NCBI GenBank assembly: GCA_013153495.1
Contig: JAADEH010000012.1
Coordinates: 248,001-312,000 of the forward strand
Length of the DNA: 64,000 bases
Direction of reading: 5' to 3'
Source of the DNA: Aquificota bacterium
GTDB lineage: Bacteria; Aquificota; Aquificia; Aquificales; Aquificaceae
Part shown: in pieces, positions 54,830-64,000 of the stretch
How the letters are laid out: each line of letters opens with the position of its first letter
Position numbering within the stretch: position 1 is the stretch's first letter
The notes under the pieces: model-generated
Databases searched by the model: none
What the model was told of the DNA's origin: nothing
The model's input: the letters and a program-made list of their open reading frames with translations, nothing else
Made by a program: the position numbers and the translations under genes

Positions 54830-55593
54830 TGGAAATAGAAATCCTCGGGTCCTACGGTGGACGCATGAGAGGCATGGGAACCACCTGCCTGAGAGTGTCC
54901 CCCACCATCCTTATAGATGCGGGAAACATAATGGAAGCGCTCGGAGAGGAAAGCCTTAAGATAGACCACATAATTCTGACCCACGCTCACCTGGACCACA
55001 TAATAGACCTACCCTTCCTCGTAGAATACGCTTATGGAAAAAGAACAAGACCCATAAACATCTACGCCCAAAAAGAAACCCTGAAAGCACTCAAGGATCA
55101 CCTCCTCAACTGGGAAATATGGCCCGAGTTCGGCTCGATAAAGCTCTCCAACTCATCCCAATACACTCTCAACTACGTAGAAGTGGAACCCTACAAAGAG
55201 TTTGAAATAGAAGACCTAAAGTTTTACCCAATTCCCAGCAACCACACGGTTCCCACCCTCGGGTATGCGGTCCTAAAAAACGGCAGAGGTTTTCTCTTTA
55301 CGAGCGACACCTACAAAAATCCTCACCTCTGGGAATTCCTTAACAACCGCAGGGAGATAAAAGCCCTAATAACGGAAGTATCCTTCCCCAGCGACATGTC
55401 TGACCTCGCAAGAAAGAGCAAGCATCACACACCCCTAACACTGAAGGAAGACCTCAAAAACCTCAAAAGGAAAGACCTGGAAATTTATATAATTCACATA
55501 AAACCTTCCTTCCTTAACCGAGTCCTCGAAGACCTGAAGAAAGAACTCCCGCAGGTCAAAGTCCTCAAGGACGGTGCCCGCCTGACCTTATGA
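54829..55593 (+). CDS. Class II 3',5'-cyclic nucleotide phosphodiesterase (metallo-beta-lactamase fold)
   Basis: GTTCLRVSPTILIDAG, IILTHAHLDHIIDLPFL (HxHxDH), FTSDTYKNPHLWE; start overlaps cyclase stop (TGATG). Confidence 0.85.
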   Translation: MEIEILGSYGGRMRGMGTTCLRVSPTILIDAGNIMEALGEESLKIDHIILTHAHLDHIIDLPFLVEYAYGKRTRPINIYAQKETLKALKDHLLNWEIWPEFGSIKLSNSSQYTLNYVEVEPYKEFEIEDLKFYPIPSNHTVPTLGYAVLKNGRGFLFTSDTYKNPHLWEFLNNRREIKALITEVSFPSDMSDLARKSKHHTPLTLKEDLKNLKRKDLEIYIIHIKPSFLNRVLEDLKKELPQVKVLKDGARLTL

Positions 55594-56248
55594 GAAAAAC
55601 TCCCGCAACCAAAGAGACCAGACACAGAACCCCTCCCATACCCAGAACGAACATGGTCCCATCGAACCAAAACTTCATGGGATAAATCCTGAGCAGGGTA
55701 TCGGTGTATCTGAAACGCCAGGAGTAAGGGTCAAAAACGTAGTTGTGGAAAAGCTCAAAGGCAAGTTCGTAATTGGTAATTGAAAAGACCGCTATCGCGG
55801 TGAAAAGAAGAAGAGAAAACAGAGAAGCGGTGAGAAGCGCATACCCTATGAGCCTCCTGCTTCCCAGAACCGCAAGGGAAACCAAACTGACCCCGATAGA
55901 AACATACAAAAAGGGAAAGAAGAAGTCTAAAAAGTTCTTAACGTCTTCCATGTGCCTTACTTCCTTCTCCCTAAAAGCCCTCCTTCCGTCGGGGAGTTTT
56001 GCCCTTTTGAACTCCTCCATGCCCTCGTCAGATAGGACGGCTCTCAAACCGAGCTTTGCGAGGTGCTTTCTATACTCGTCGTCCATTCCGTATTTGTCCT
56101 TCGGAAAGTCCTCCTTAGAATACTCCCAATCTATGAACCACTCGTTAAAGGCAACCCTCGTGGGAATTCCGATGAATATTACGGGACTAAGAAGCACCAC
56201 TAAGAGGAAGGCAATCCCCTTAAGAGCACCGCCCTTCTTTCCAAGCAT
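55565..56248 (-). CDS. DUF1461/Lit-like integral membrane protein
   Basis: REKEVRHMEDVKNF; ELFHNYVFDPYSWRFRYTDTLLRIYPMKFWFDGT; 4 TM pattern. Confidence 0.65.
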   Translation of the reverse strand: MLGKKGGALKGIAFLLVVLLSPVIFIGIPTRVAFNEWFIDWEYSKEDFPKDKYGMDDEYRKHLAKLGLRAVLSDEGMEEFKRAKLPDGRRAFREKEVRHMEDVKNFLDFFFPFLYVSIGVSLVSLAVLGSRRLIGYALLTASLFSLLLFTAIAVFSITNYELAFELFHNYVFDPYSWRFRYTDTLLRIYPMKFWFDGTMFVLGMGGVLCLVSLVAGVFLIRSGGHRP

Positions 56249-56931
56249 TTCACCACTTCCTCAAGCCTTTCGCTCTCGATAAAGTATATCCTCCCGCCCA
56301 GCTCATCACCTCTCTCCTTTAAGGGGTGTATGCGGACATATCCCGTCTTCGGAGAAGCCACGTAGCCCGTGGTGTAGTCGGGGTCGTCGCTCCAACACAG
56401 CTCCGCCAAAACACCGCACAGAACATTCTTGGTAGCCACCGCTAAAGCATCTAAGGTTCTCTCCGTAAAACCTCTTTCCAGCAAAAACTTTCTTACCCTA
56501 TCCCTCCCCTTCCAGTCCATTCGAACCGTCCTGACACCCCTCTCGGGGTCATTTTCGAGCCTCTCACCGCTTCTTATATCCATAAGCACAGCCCCCCTCA
56601 TGTTCCCGCCTTTGGGGTTCGCCCCCTGTGCTAAGAGTCTCAAGCCCTTGAGTGCTACTTCTTTGGGAACGCCCGCCTCTACCAGCTTGGAAACCGCAAA
56701 CCTCCTCGCCTCCTCAACACTCCCGAAGTTGAAGGAACTGACCTTCAGAGGCTCAGTCTCTATTACTTCCTCCACCCTATCGATAGTTATCTTCAGAAAG
56801 TCGTGCTCTCCGGGTCTTCTCAACAGCTCACACAGAACCCGTGGCAAAAACTCCTCCTCCGTGAGCCTCTCCGCTCCCGAGACATGTTTTCCCCCCAAGG
56901 AAGCACGCATACGCACGCTCAGGAGAGACAT
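56200..56931 (-). CDS. bioW: 6-carboxyhexanoate-CoA ligase
   Basis: [56 protein letters not shown]. Confidence 0.92.
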   Translation of the reverse strand: MSLLSVRMRASLGGKHVSGAERLTEEEFLPRVLCELLRRPGEHDFLKITIDRVEEVIETEPLKVSSFNFGSVEEARRFAVSKLVEAGVPKEVALKGLRLLAQGANPKGGNMRGAVLMDIRSGERLENDPERGVRTVRMDWKGRDRVRKFLLERGFTERTLDALAVATKNVLCGVLAELCWSDDPDYTTGYVASPKTGYVRIHPLKERGDELGGRIYFIESERLEEVVKCLERRAVLLRGLPSS

Positions 56932-57902
56932 CTTCTAACGTTTTCCTCGTTTACGGGTTTTATTATTCCCCTCTCGGTAATTATCGCAGTTATGTTTTCC
57001 GCAGGAGTAACGTCAAAGGCTACGTGAAGAGCGGGAGAACCCTCGGGAGCTATACTCACGCCAAGACAATTTTTAAGCTCCTCCTCACCCCTCTCCTCTA
57101 TGGGAATGTCCCTACCGCTGAGTATCGAAAGGTCAAAGGTGGAAGAGGGAGCTACAACGTAAAAGGGTATCCCGTGCTCCTTCGCTAAAACGGAAAGAGC
57201 GTATGTTCCTATCTTGTTCGCCACGTCTCCTCTTGCGGTTATCCTGTCCGCCCCCACAATCACTAAATCCACCTCACCCCTTCTCATCAAAAACCCTGCG
57301 GTGGAGTCCGTTATTACCCTGTGGGGTATCCCCTCCTTCAAAAGCTCCCAAGCGGTAAGCCTTGCTCCCTGAAGGTAAGGTCTCGTCTCGTCAACCCAGA
57401 CGCTTATACCCTTGCCCCCGTAATGAGCGGAACGCACCACTCCAAGAGCGGTTCCCCACCCTGCGGTCGCCAAAGCCCCCGTGTTACAGTGGGTCAGAAT
57501 TTTCGCCCCCTCGGGTATAAGCTCACTCCCCAGCTCACCCATGCGCCTGTTTGCCTCGTAATCCTCCCTCTCTATGGAGAGAGCCTCCTCCTCCGAGTCC
57601 TTCCCCTCCTCCAAAGCTCTCATCATTCTCTCCAAAGCCCAGAAGAGGTTGTAGGCAGTAGGTCTCGTATTTTTAAGAGTTTCAAAGACCGCCTTCGGCG
57701 GTGTTTTTTTCTTTATCCCCAAAACAAATCCGTAAGCCGCAACGCAACCTATCGCAGGTGCACCCCGCACGGACATGTTCTTTATAGCCTCTGCAACCTC
57801 AAGGTGGTCCCTCAGCTCCAACCAGACCTCCTCTTGCGGAAGCCTGCGCTGGTCCAGAAGAAGCAGACAATCCCCTTTCCAGCGAAACGCTTTGACTTCC
57901 AT
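56919..57902 (-). CDS. mtnA: S-methyl-5-thioribose-1-phosphate isomerase
   Basis: [65 protein letters not shown]. Confidence 0.95.
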   Translation of the reverse strand: MEVKAFRWKGDCLLLLDQRRLPQEEVWLELRDHLEVAEAIKNMSVRGAPAIGCVAAYGFVLGIKKKTPPKAVFETLKNTRPTAYNLFWALERMMRALEEGKDSEEEALSIEREDYEANRRMGELGSELIPEGAKILTHCNTGALATAGWGTALGVVRSAHYGGKGISVWVDETRPYLQGARLTAWELLKEGIPHRVITDSTAGFLMRRGEVDLVIVGADRITARGDVANKIGTYALSVLAKEHGIPFYVVAPSSTFDLSILSGRDIPIEERGEEELKNCLGVSIAPEGSPALHVAFDVTPAENITAIITERGIIKPVNEENVRRCLS

Positions 57903-57905
57903 AAT

Positions 57906-59129
57906 TTACGCCCCGAACTTCTTTAATCTCAGGGAGTTAGCAAGGAGCAGGTTTATTATCTTTTTCGCGGGGATAATTCCTATTTCTCCCTTCACGCATT
58001 CCCTTTCGGTAAAGCGCTCTGCAGTCCCGCCCAGAACGTAGGGAGAGTGGATTAAAAGAGGAACGGGATGCCAGGAGTGTCCCTTCAGAACCGATGGGGT
58101 GGAGTGGTCTCCGGTTATAGCAAGAACGTCTGGTTTTAACTCCAAAAACTTGGGAAGGTGTTTGTCAAAGTCCTCAATTACCGAAACCTTGCCCTCCCAG
58201 TTGCCGTCCTCACCGTAGGAGTCGGTCTTTTTAACGTGCACGAAAAAGAAGTCGTAGCTCTCCTTTACCCTTTTGAGGGTTTCTATCTGGCTCTTGAGGT
58301 CGTTTCCCTCAAACTCAATTATGTCCATGCCGACCAAACTCGCAAGTCCCTTATACATGGGATAGACCGCTATACAGCACGACCTCAGACCGAACCTCTC
58401 TTCCATGGTAGGTATGTTGGGCTTCTGAGCAAAGCCTCTAAGGAGCAGGTAGTTAGCCTTCGGCTCGTCCTTCAGCACCTCTGCAACTCTATCTATGAAC
58501 TTCTTAACCACCTGAGCTACCTTCTGAGCCTGGGGAGTTTCTCCGACCGGCTCTAAGGGTTCCTTTCCTACCTCTTGGGGGTCCGTGTCGTTTATGCGGT
58601 CGCTTCCCTCCTCTAAAGGCTCGGGAAATCTCAGGACTATGGCTGTCCTGTGCTCCATACCCGGTGCTATTATCACCTCAACCCCGTCTATCTCCCTTAT
58701 GCTTTCCTGAATTTTCTTGGTTATTCTCCTGTTCTCCTCGGTGGGTATCCTCCCCGCTCTTCTGTCCTTTACGACAGGTTTCCCGTTCACATACTCAACG
58801 GTTGCGTAGTTCCCCCTTATGGCAATGTCCGTGCTTCTGACCTCAAGACCAAGTCCGAGAGCTTCTAAAATTCCCCTTCCTATCTCATACTTGAGTGGGT
58901 CGTAGCCGAAAAGTCCCAAGTGTCCGGGACCGCTTCCCGGAGTAATCCCGTAATCAACGGGAACGTGCATTCCGAGAGCGGACTTCTTGGCAAGTGCGTC
59001 CAAGTTGGGGGTCTTAGCGACCTCAAGCTCCGTTTTTCCTTCCCTAACAGGCAGTCCCCCGAGACCGTCCAAAACTATGAGAAAAATCTTGGAGCCGTTT
59101 TTCTGAACCAGCTTTTCTACCGCTTCCAT
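57906..59129 (-). CDS. apgM: 2,3-bisphosphoglycerate-independent phosphoglycerate mutase (archaeal type)
   Basis: [50 protein letters not shown]. Confidence 0.95.
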   Translation of the reverse strand: MEAVEKLVQKNGSKIFLIVLDGLGGLPVREGKTELEVAKTPNLDALAKKSALGMHVPVDYGITPGSGPGHLGLFGYDPLKYEIGRGILEALGLGLEVRSTDIAIRGNYATVEYVNGKPVVKDRRAGRIPTEENRRITKKIQESIREIDGVEVIIAPGMEHRTAIVLRFPEPLEEGSDRINDTDPQEVGKEPLEPVGETPQAQKVAQVVKKFIDRVAEVLKDEPKANYLLLRGFAQKPNIPTMEERFGLRSCCIAVYPMYKGLASLVGMDIIEFEGNDLKSQIETLKRVKESYDFFFVHVKKTDSYGEDGNWEGKVSVIEDFDKHLPKFLELKPDVLAITGDHSTPSVLKGHSWHPVPLLIHSPYVLGGTAERFTERECVKGEIGIIPAKKIINLLLANSLRLKKFGA

Positions 59130-59192
59130 AACATTAACATGATAGCAGAAGCAATTTTCAGCCTTACCCGTGCGCTGTGTAAGGCACGTAAA

Positions 59193-59235
59193 AATACCAC
59201 ATCAGGCACAAAACCTATTCACTCGACGTGGTATT
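59193..59235. repeat. Inverted repeat AATACCAC-(27 nt)-GTGGTATT at tnpB 3' end
   Basis: Perfect 8-bp arms spanning the tnpB stop codon; candidate transposon right end / RNA stem. Confidence 0.6.
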
Positions 59236-60839
59236 CCCGTCCGCCCACGCAACCCTTCGGTTGCACTACTACCCCCTATTCCTAAAAGGAACTCAGGGGA
59301 TACTTGGTAAATCAGCTCAACCAACTCCAACCGCACAGGATTACAGAGCTTAACAAAAAGTGCCTTTGAGTTTTCGTAAAAACTAAATTTCAGGAGCTTA
59401 GCTCCCACCCTCAATATGTTCAACGCTCCCACAAGGTCCGAGTGGAAAACCTTATCCACTATCTTGTCCTTAAACAGATTGCCTCTCCTTTCTCCCTGAC
59501 TGAGTTTGTCTATCTCCTCCCTCAACCTGTCTATCTTGTCTTCCAACGCCTTTACCTTCTCCTCATCTACTTCTTCTTCACTCTTTGCTTTCTCTCTCTC
59601 CAGCTTCCTTATAAGCTTGAATTTCTCTTTTCCCAATTCTTGAACCTTCTTTATATCCGCAAAAGGTGAGGTCTTTGAGGTGTAGCTCTCATCTACCTCT
59701 ATAACTTCCATCCCAAGCTCCCTTGCCTTGTATTTTATCAACTCTATCAGTCTCCTGAAGGGAATGGATACGAACTCTTGATTAATTCTCTTCCCCAAGT
59801 TTATCCCCCTCTTGCTCTCAAGGGCATTCTTGCCTATGTAGATTACCTTATGTCCTGTCTCGTAGAGAATATCCACAATCTTCCTCGCTATCTTGTGGAA
59901 GTTATCCTCTATCCACCTCTTCCTGTGAGAAGAGAGAACTCTCTGCTTTAGCTCAAACTCTCTGAGTTTGCTCTTTAGCTTTTCTGTAGCTTCGTAATCT
60001 CCGCTCTCCATCTCATTGCTCAGATAATCTATCTGAGCCTGTAGTTTTGCTTTTTCCTTGTTAAACCACTGATTGAAGGCTTTTATCTCTTTCCCTGAAA
60101 CTATGAAGCTCCTAAGCTCGGGGTTTTCCGAAACCACAGAAAGTAATTCGTCAAGCCCTATATCTATCCCTGCCCTGTATTCTCCTTTAGGTTGTGTTTC
60201 CGTCTTCTCCCACTCATAGACCACGTCAACGTATAGGTCTTCTCCATAAAACTTCAGTCTTACAGAAGATACTTTATGGGGAAAATCTTTGGAGAGCCTA
60301 ACCTTCAGGTGCTGTTTTCCTCTCAGTCTGATTAATAGGCTGTCTCCTTCTCTTTTGAATGTGTTTATATTTCCCTCTGCCGAGAAGTTCATTAGATACC
60401 TGAGCTTTTTTGGTTTTGGTGGTCTCGGCATTCCTGAGAATTTGGAAGGGTCCTCTCTGAATTTCTCAAGTGCTTTAAAGAAACCTTTAAAGTCTTTTAT
60501 TACCTGCTTTATAAGGGTTTGGATAAAGTGTGGGTTGTTTATCTTCTCCTTTTGCTTTCTCAAGGAGTTAAGAAGTTCTCTCAGTTCCTTTGAGTTTTCT
60601 ATATTCCTTAGAGCTTCCTCAAACTCTTCTTTGTATTTGCCTCTGTATTCCTTTGGTGAAAGTAAAGCGTAGAGTATGGACTCGTGAAGGAGTGCTTTTT
60701 TGTAGGTGAGCCTGTATTTCCTTATGAGGATTACGAGCATGTTTCTAAAGTGTGCAAGGTCGTAGAGGAGTTTTCTAACTCTCCGTTTTCTCTCTTTACC
60801 TGATATTCTTATGGTGAGAATTCTCTTAGCTGATGACAT
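59202..60839 (-). mobile_element. tnpB: TnpB (OrfB) RuvC-like nuclease of an IS607/IS605-type element, 545 aa, no CxxC zinc ribbon
   Basis: RAGIDIGLDELLSVVSE, EVIEVDESYTSKTSPFAD, VFHSDLVGALNILRVGAK (RuvC D-E-D); no cysteines in the normal zinc-ribbon interval. Confidence 0.9.
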
Positions 60840-60976
60840 TCTCCACCGCCTTCCTCATCGTATCCGTATCTTCCGTTGGGGAGCCTTATCGTTTTTATCT
60901 TTCCCTCCTTTCCGAGTCTCCTTAAGGTGCTTCTGAAAATTCTTTTACTATATAATTCCAAAAGCTCACTACTAAG
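60809..60976 (-). pseudogene. Remnant of IS607-type tnpA N-terminal HTH domain
   Basis: Minus-strand frame reads LSSELLELYSKRIFRSTLRRLGKEGKIKTIRLPNGRYGYDEEGGGECHQLREFSP-stop; resembles IS607 TnpA HTH; no recombinase domain follows. Confidence 0.65.
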
Positions 60977-60995
60977 CTACGGGAGGTTTTGAGCT

Positions 60996-62222
60996 ATGAA
61001 AAAACTCCTTACGGGAGGACTGAGCCTTTCCCTCATAGCATCAGCGGTTTTCGCAGGTGGTTACAAGGTGCCGGAACAGTCCATAAGGTCAACGGGAACC
61101 TCGGGAGCTTACTTTTCCTCTTCCAACTCTGCGGACGCCTCATACTACAACCCCGCCAACATGAGTTTTATGAAAGATGGCTGGGGGCTTGAAACAGGTA
61201 TCAGGTATATAGTCCTGCCGAGGATAAAGTTCAGAGGTCAGGTTTACGACAGGGTAAGCTCTTCCTACGTTCCCACCAAAACCTCTTCTAATCGGGAGGA
61301 CTTTCTCGTCCCCTACTTCCACTATGTAAGTCCGAAGGTTGGAAACCTCCGGTTCGGTTTGTCCATCACAACCCCTGCGGGTCTGTCCAAGAGCTGGGAA
61401 AATAGTCTCGCTCAGGCATACGCCAAAACTTTTCACCTCGAGGTGTATGAGACGAGCCTGTCCGCCTCCTATCTCATAACCGATTACCTGTCCGTAGGTG
61501 CGGGTCTGAGAGCGGTCTATTCGAGAGGAGAAGTTGAGCTTGCTCATCCGTCGGGAGCTTATTCCATATCCATGGACGGAGATACGGACATACTCCCGGG
61601 TTATGTGGTATCCGTATCCCTAAAACCTACGAAGGAACTGACCATCTCTACCCTATACAGGTCTAAGGTTGACTTAAGAATAAAGGGAAATGCTAAAGGT
61701 CATATATATCCCGGACCCTATCTTTTCGACACTTCCGGCAAGGTAAAGGTTCCCCTGCCAGCGGAGTGGAGACTGGGAGCTTCCTACAGGCTTGGAAGCA
61801 CCACCTTCGAGCTTACCTACGAGAGAACCTTCTGGTCCGATTACGAGAACCTGAACTTCGACTTCGGAGACCCCACGGTGGAAGGTGCTTTCGGAGGAGT
61901 TCAGCCCAAAGACTGGGACGACACGAACACCTACAGGCTCGGGATTATCCACGACTTTAACGAGAAGTTCACCGGAATGCTCGGCATAGCCTACGACGAG
62001 ACGCCGGTCCCGGAAAGGAACCTCGGCTTCGAGCTACCGGACTCCGACGGCTGGATACTCTCCCTCGGAGGTATATACAAACCCCAGTCCAAAGTAGAAA
62101 TAGGAGTAGCCTACCTATACTTCATCAAGCAGGACAGAACGGTCAACAACTCCCGCATAAGGGGAGAATTTTCGGACATATCAGCCCACATGCTGACCCT
62201 GTCGGTAGCTTACGGCTTTTGA
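60996..62222 (+). CDS. FadL/OMPP1/TodX family outer-membrane transport protein
   Basis: Signal peptide; GGYKVPEQSIRSTGTSGAYFSSSNSADASYYNPANMSF. Confidence 0.92.
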   Translation: MKKLLTGGLSLSLIASAVFAGGYKVPEQSIRSTGTSGAYFSSSNSADASYYNPANMSFMKDGWGLETGIRYIVLPRIKFRGQVYDRVSSSYVPTKTSSNREDFLVPYFHYVSPKVGNLRFGLSITTPAGLSKSWENSLAQAYAKTFHLEVYETSLSASYLITDYLSVGAGLRAVYSRGEVELAHPSGAYSISMDGDTDILPGYVVSVSLKPTKELTISTLYRSKVDLRIKGNAKGHIYPGPYLFDTSGKVKVPLPAEWRLGASYRLGSTTFELTYERTFWSDYENLNFDFGDPTVEGAFGGVQPKDWDDTNTYRLGIIHDFNEKFTGMLGIAYDETPVPERNLGFELPDSDGWILSLGGIYKPQSKVEIGVAYLYFIKQDRTVNNSRIRGEFSDISAHMLTLSVAYGF

Positions 62223-62231
62223 GGTCTTGCC

Positions 62232-63797
62232 ATGTATAGGTTCAGCAACCTCTACGAGGTTATAGAAGAGAACGCTTCGCGTTATTCCAAAAAACCCATA
62301 ATCTTTGAAGAGAACCTGAAGCTCCGCTGGAGAGAATTCAAGCACTACATAGACTCCTTTGCCCGATATTTGGAACTTGTCGGAGTCAGAAAGGGAGACA
62401 ATGTAGCAATTCTTATGTCAAACTCCAAAGAGTTCGTAATAGCCTTCTTAGCAATAGGGAAGCTCGGAGCTGTTCCCATACCTCTCAACACCTTCCTCAA
62501 GAGAGCGGAGCTTGAATACATACTCAACGACTGTGAAGCGAAGCTTATAATCACCCAAGGCAAGTTTGCGGAACTGCTCAAAGACATAGACAAAAGCACC
62601 AAGATAGAAAAGTTCATATGGTCCGAGGACCCACCGGTGCTGGACGAAAACAATCTCAGCTTCGAAGAGGGACTCACCATAGAGGATTACGAGCACATAA
62701 AACCCCAAGCCAAGCTCGAAGACCTTGCGGTAATCCTATACACTTCCGGAACAACCGGGAAACCCAAGGGAGTCATGCTAACTTACAAAAACATACTCTC
62801 CAACATACTCAACATAACCAAGGTATTTGACATAAAGCCCAAAGACAGGTTCATAGTGTATCTGCCCATGTTCCACGCCTTTACCCTAACCGCAACGGTT
62901 CTCCTTCCCCTCTACACAGCAAGCCCCATAGTCATAGTCAAATCCATAATGCCCTTTTCGAACGTAATAAAACAGACTCTCCTTCGGAGAGTGAGCGTAT
63001 TTATGGGAGTTCCGGAAGTCTTTAACGCCCTCTCGAAAGCCAAGCTCCCCTGGTATTTCATGTGGTTCAACCGCATCAAGTATTTCATATCCGGTGGAGC
63101 GCCCCTGCCCCAGGACACCTTAGAAAGGATGAAGCGCAAGTTCAAGAGAGCGGTTCTCTTAGAGGGATACGGACTTAGCGAGTGCTCCCCCGTCGTTTCC
63201 GTCAACCTGCCCCACAAACAGAAGCCCCTCTCGGTGGGACCGCCCCTTCCCGACTACGAGGTAAAGGTGGTGGACGACGAGCTTATGGAACTCCCCGTAG
63301 GGGAAGTAGGAGAAATAATCGTAAAAGGGGACTGCGTTATGAAGGGATACTATAAGAACCCCTACGAGACGGAAAACACCATAATAAACGGCTGGCTCAG
63401 AACGGGAGACTTGGGATACGTTGACGAGGACGGCTTCATATACATAGTTGACCGCAAGAAGGACCTCATAATCTGCAAAGGCATGAACATATACCCCAGA
63501 GAGGTGGAAGAGGTGCTCATGTCCCACCCAAAGGTGGAACTCTGTGCGGTGGTGGGAAGAAAAGACCCCAACCACGGGGAAATACCCGTAGCCTTCGTAA
63601 AACCCGTAGAAGACAGCCAGCTGACGGAAGGGGAACTCAGAAATTACCTGAAGGACAAACTCGCCAACTACAAAGTCCCGAGGCAGTTCATATTCGTTGA
63701 CGACCTACCCAAGAACGCCACCGGTAAGGTCCTTAAGAGAGTTCTAAGGGACAAACTGAACAGGGGAGAGTTCGACCACCAGAAAACTTCCCCTTGA
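62232..63797 (+). CDS. AMP-dependent acyl-CoA synthetase (long-chain fatty-acid-CoA ligase-like)
   Basis: AVILYTSGTTGKPKGVMLTYKN, GYGLSECSPVVSVN, GWLRTGDLGYVDEDGFIYIVDRKKDLIICKGMNIYPREVEE. Confidence 0.93.
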   Translation: MYRFSNLYEVIEENASRYSKKPIIFEENLKLRWREFKHYIDSFARYLELVGVRKGDNVAILMSNSKEFVIAFLAIGKLGAVPIPLNTFLKRAELEYILNDCEAKLIITQGKFAELLKDIDKSTKIEKFIWSEDPPVLDENNLSFEEGLTIEDYEHIKPQAKLEDLAVILYTSGTTGKPKGVMLTYKNILSNILNITKVFDIKPKDRFIVYLPMFHAFTLTATVLLPLYTASPIVIVKSIMPFSNVIKQTLLRRVSVFMGVPEVFNALSKAKLPWYFMWFNRIKYFISGGAPLPQDTLERMKRKFKRAVLLEGYGLSECSPVVSVNLPHKQKPLSVGPPLPDYEVKVVDDELMELPVGEVGEIIVKGDCVMKGYYKNPYETENTIINGWLRTGDLGYVDEDGFIYIVDRKKDLIICKGMNIYPREVEEVLMSHPKVELCAVVGRKDPNHGEIPVAFVKPVEDSQLTEGELRNYLKDKLANYKVPRQFIFVDDLPKNATGKVLKRVLRDKLNRGEFDHQKTSP

Positions 63798-63848
63798 CTT
63801 GAGCTTTCCCAATCCCTAAATTCAAACAAACTTTAAAGGAGTATAGTC

Positions 63849-64000
63849 ATGTCGCAAACTGTCGAAAAGAACACGGTGGTTTCCTTCCACTACACCCTCA
63901 AGGATAAGGAAACCGGAAGCCTAATCGAGTCCAGCAAAGAAACGGGACAACCCGTAACCTTCCTCGTGGGAGCCGGGGAGATAATACCTGGTCTGGAAAA
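63849..64000 (+). CDS. FKBP-type peptidyl-prolyl isomerase (SlyD-like), 3' truncated by window edge
   Basis: MSQTVEKNTVVSFHYTLKDKETGSLIESSKETGQPVTFLVGAGEIIPGLE. Confidence 0.88.
   Translation, partial: MSQTVEKNTVVSFHYTLKDKETGSLIESSKETGQPVTFLVGAGEIIPGLE

Noticed and set aside
54439-54999. 186-aa minus-strand ORF
   Set aside because: Antisense across the cyclase catalytic domain and phosphodiesterase start.
59202-60839. Cas12-type CRISPR effector
   Set aside because: No CRISPR array or cas1/cas2 nearby; size, IS607-like tnpA remnant and motifs fit TnpB.

Overview
The window is a gene-dense, mostly single-copy bacterial chromosome segment. Protein sequences resemble Aquificales (Aquifex/Hydrogenobacter-type), which is an inference from family recognition, not a search. 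I annotate about 63 protein-coding genes, five tRNAs (Ser-GCT, Pro-GGG, Thr-CGT, Asp-GTC, Leu-CAA), a few terminator-like hairpins and one degenerate IS607/IS605-type TnpB element with a tnpA remnant. I saw no rRNA, CRISPR array or prophage. Points most worth a second look: (1) a three-gene unit encoding a soluble MCP-hemerythrin fusion, a CHASE2-adenylate cyclase and a class II cyclic-nucleotide phosphodiesterase; (2) a solitary TnpB lacking the zinc-ribbon cysteines, with a tnpA HTH remnant upstream and a structured 3' end that could be an omega RNA; (3) an active/inactive pair of exported M16 peptidases flanking two tandem tiny glycine-zipper lipoproteins; (4) a coupled phosphatase/TPR/ExbB/ExbD/DUF218 operon; (5) a Lit-like (DUF1461) gene in a biotin/methionine-salvage operon; (6) an exported FMN-binding protein with a flavinylation-like motif, with ApbE in the same window; (7) all five tRNAs embedded between closely spaced protein genes, with mixed CCA encoding; (8) four convergent gene pairs sharing one stop tetranucleotide.
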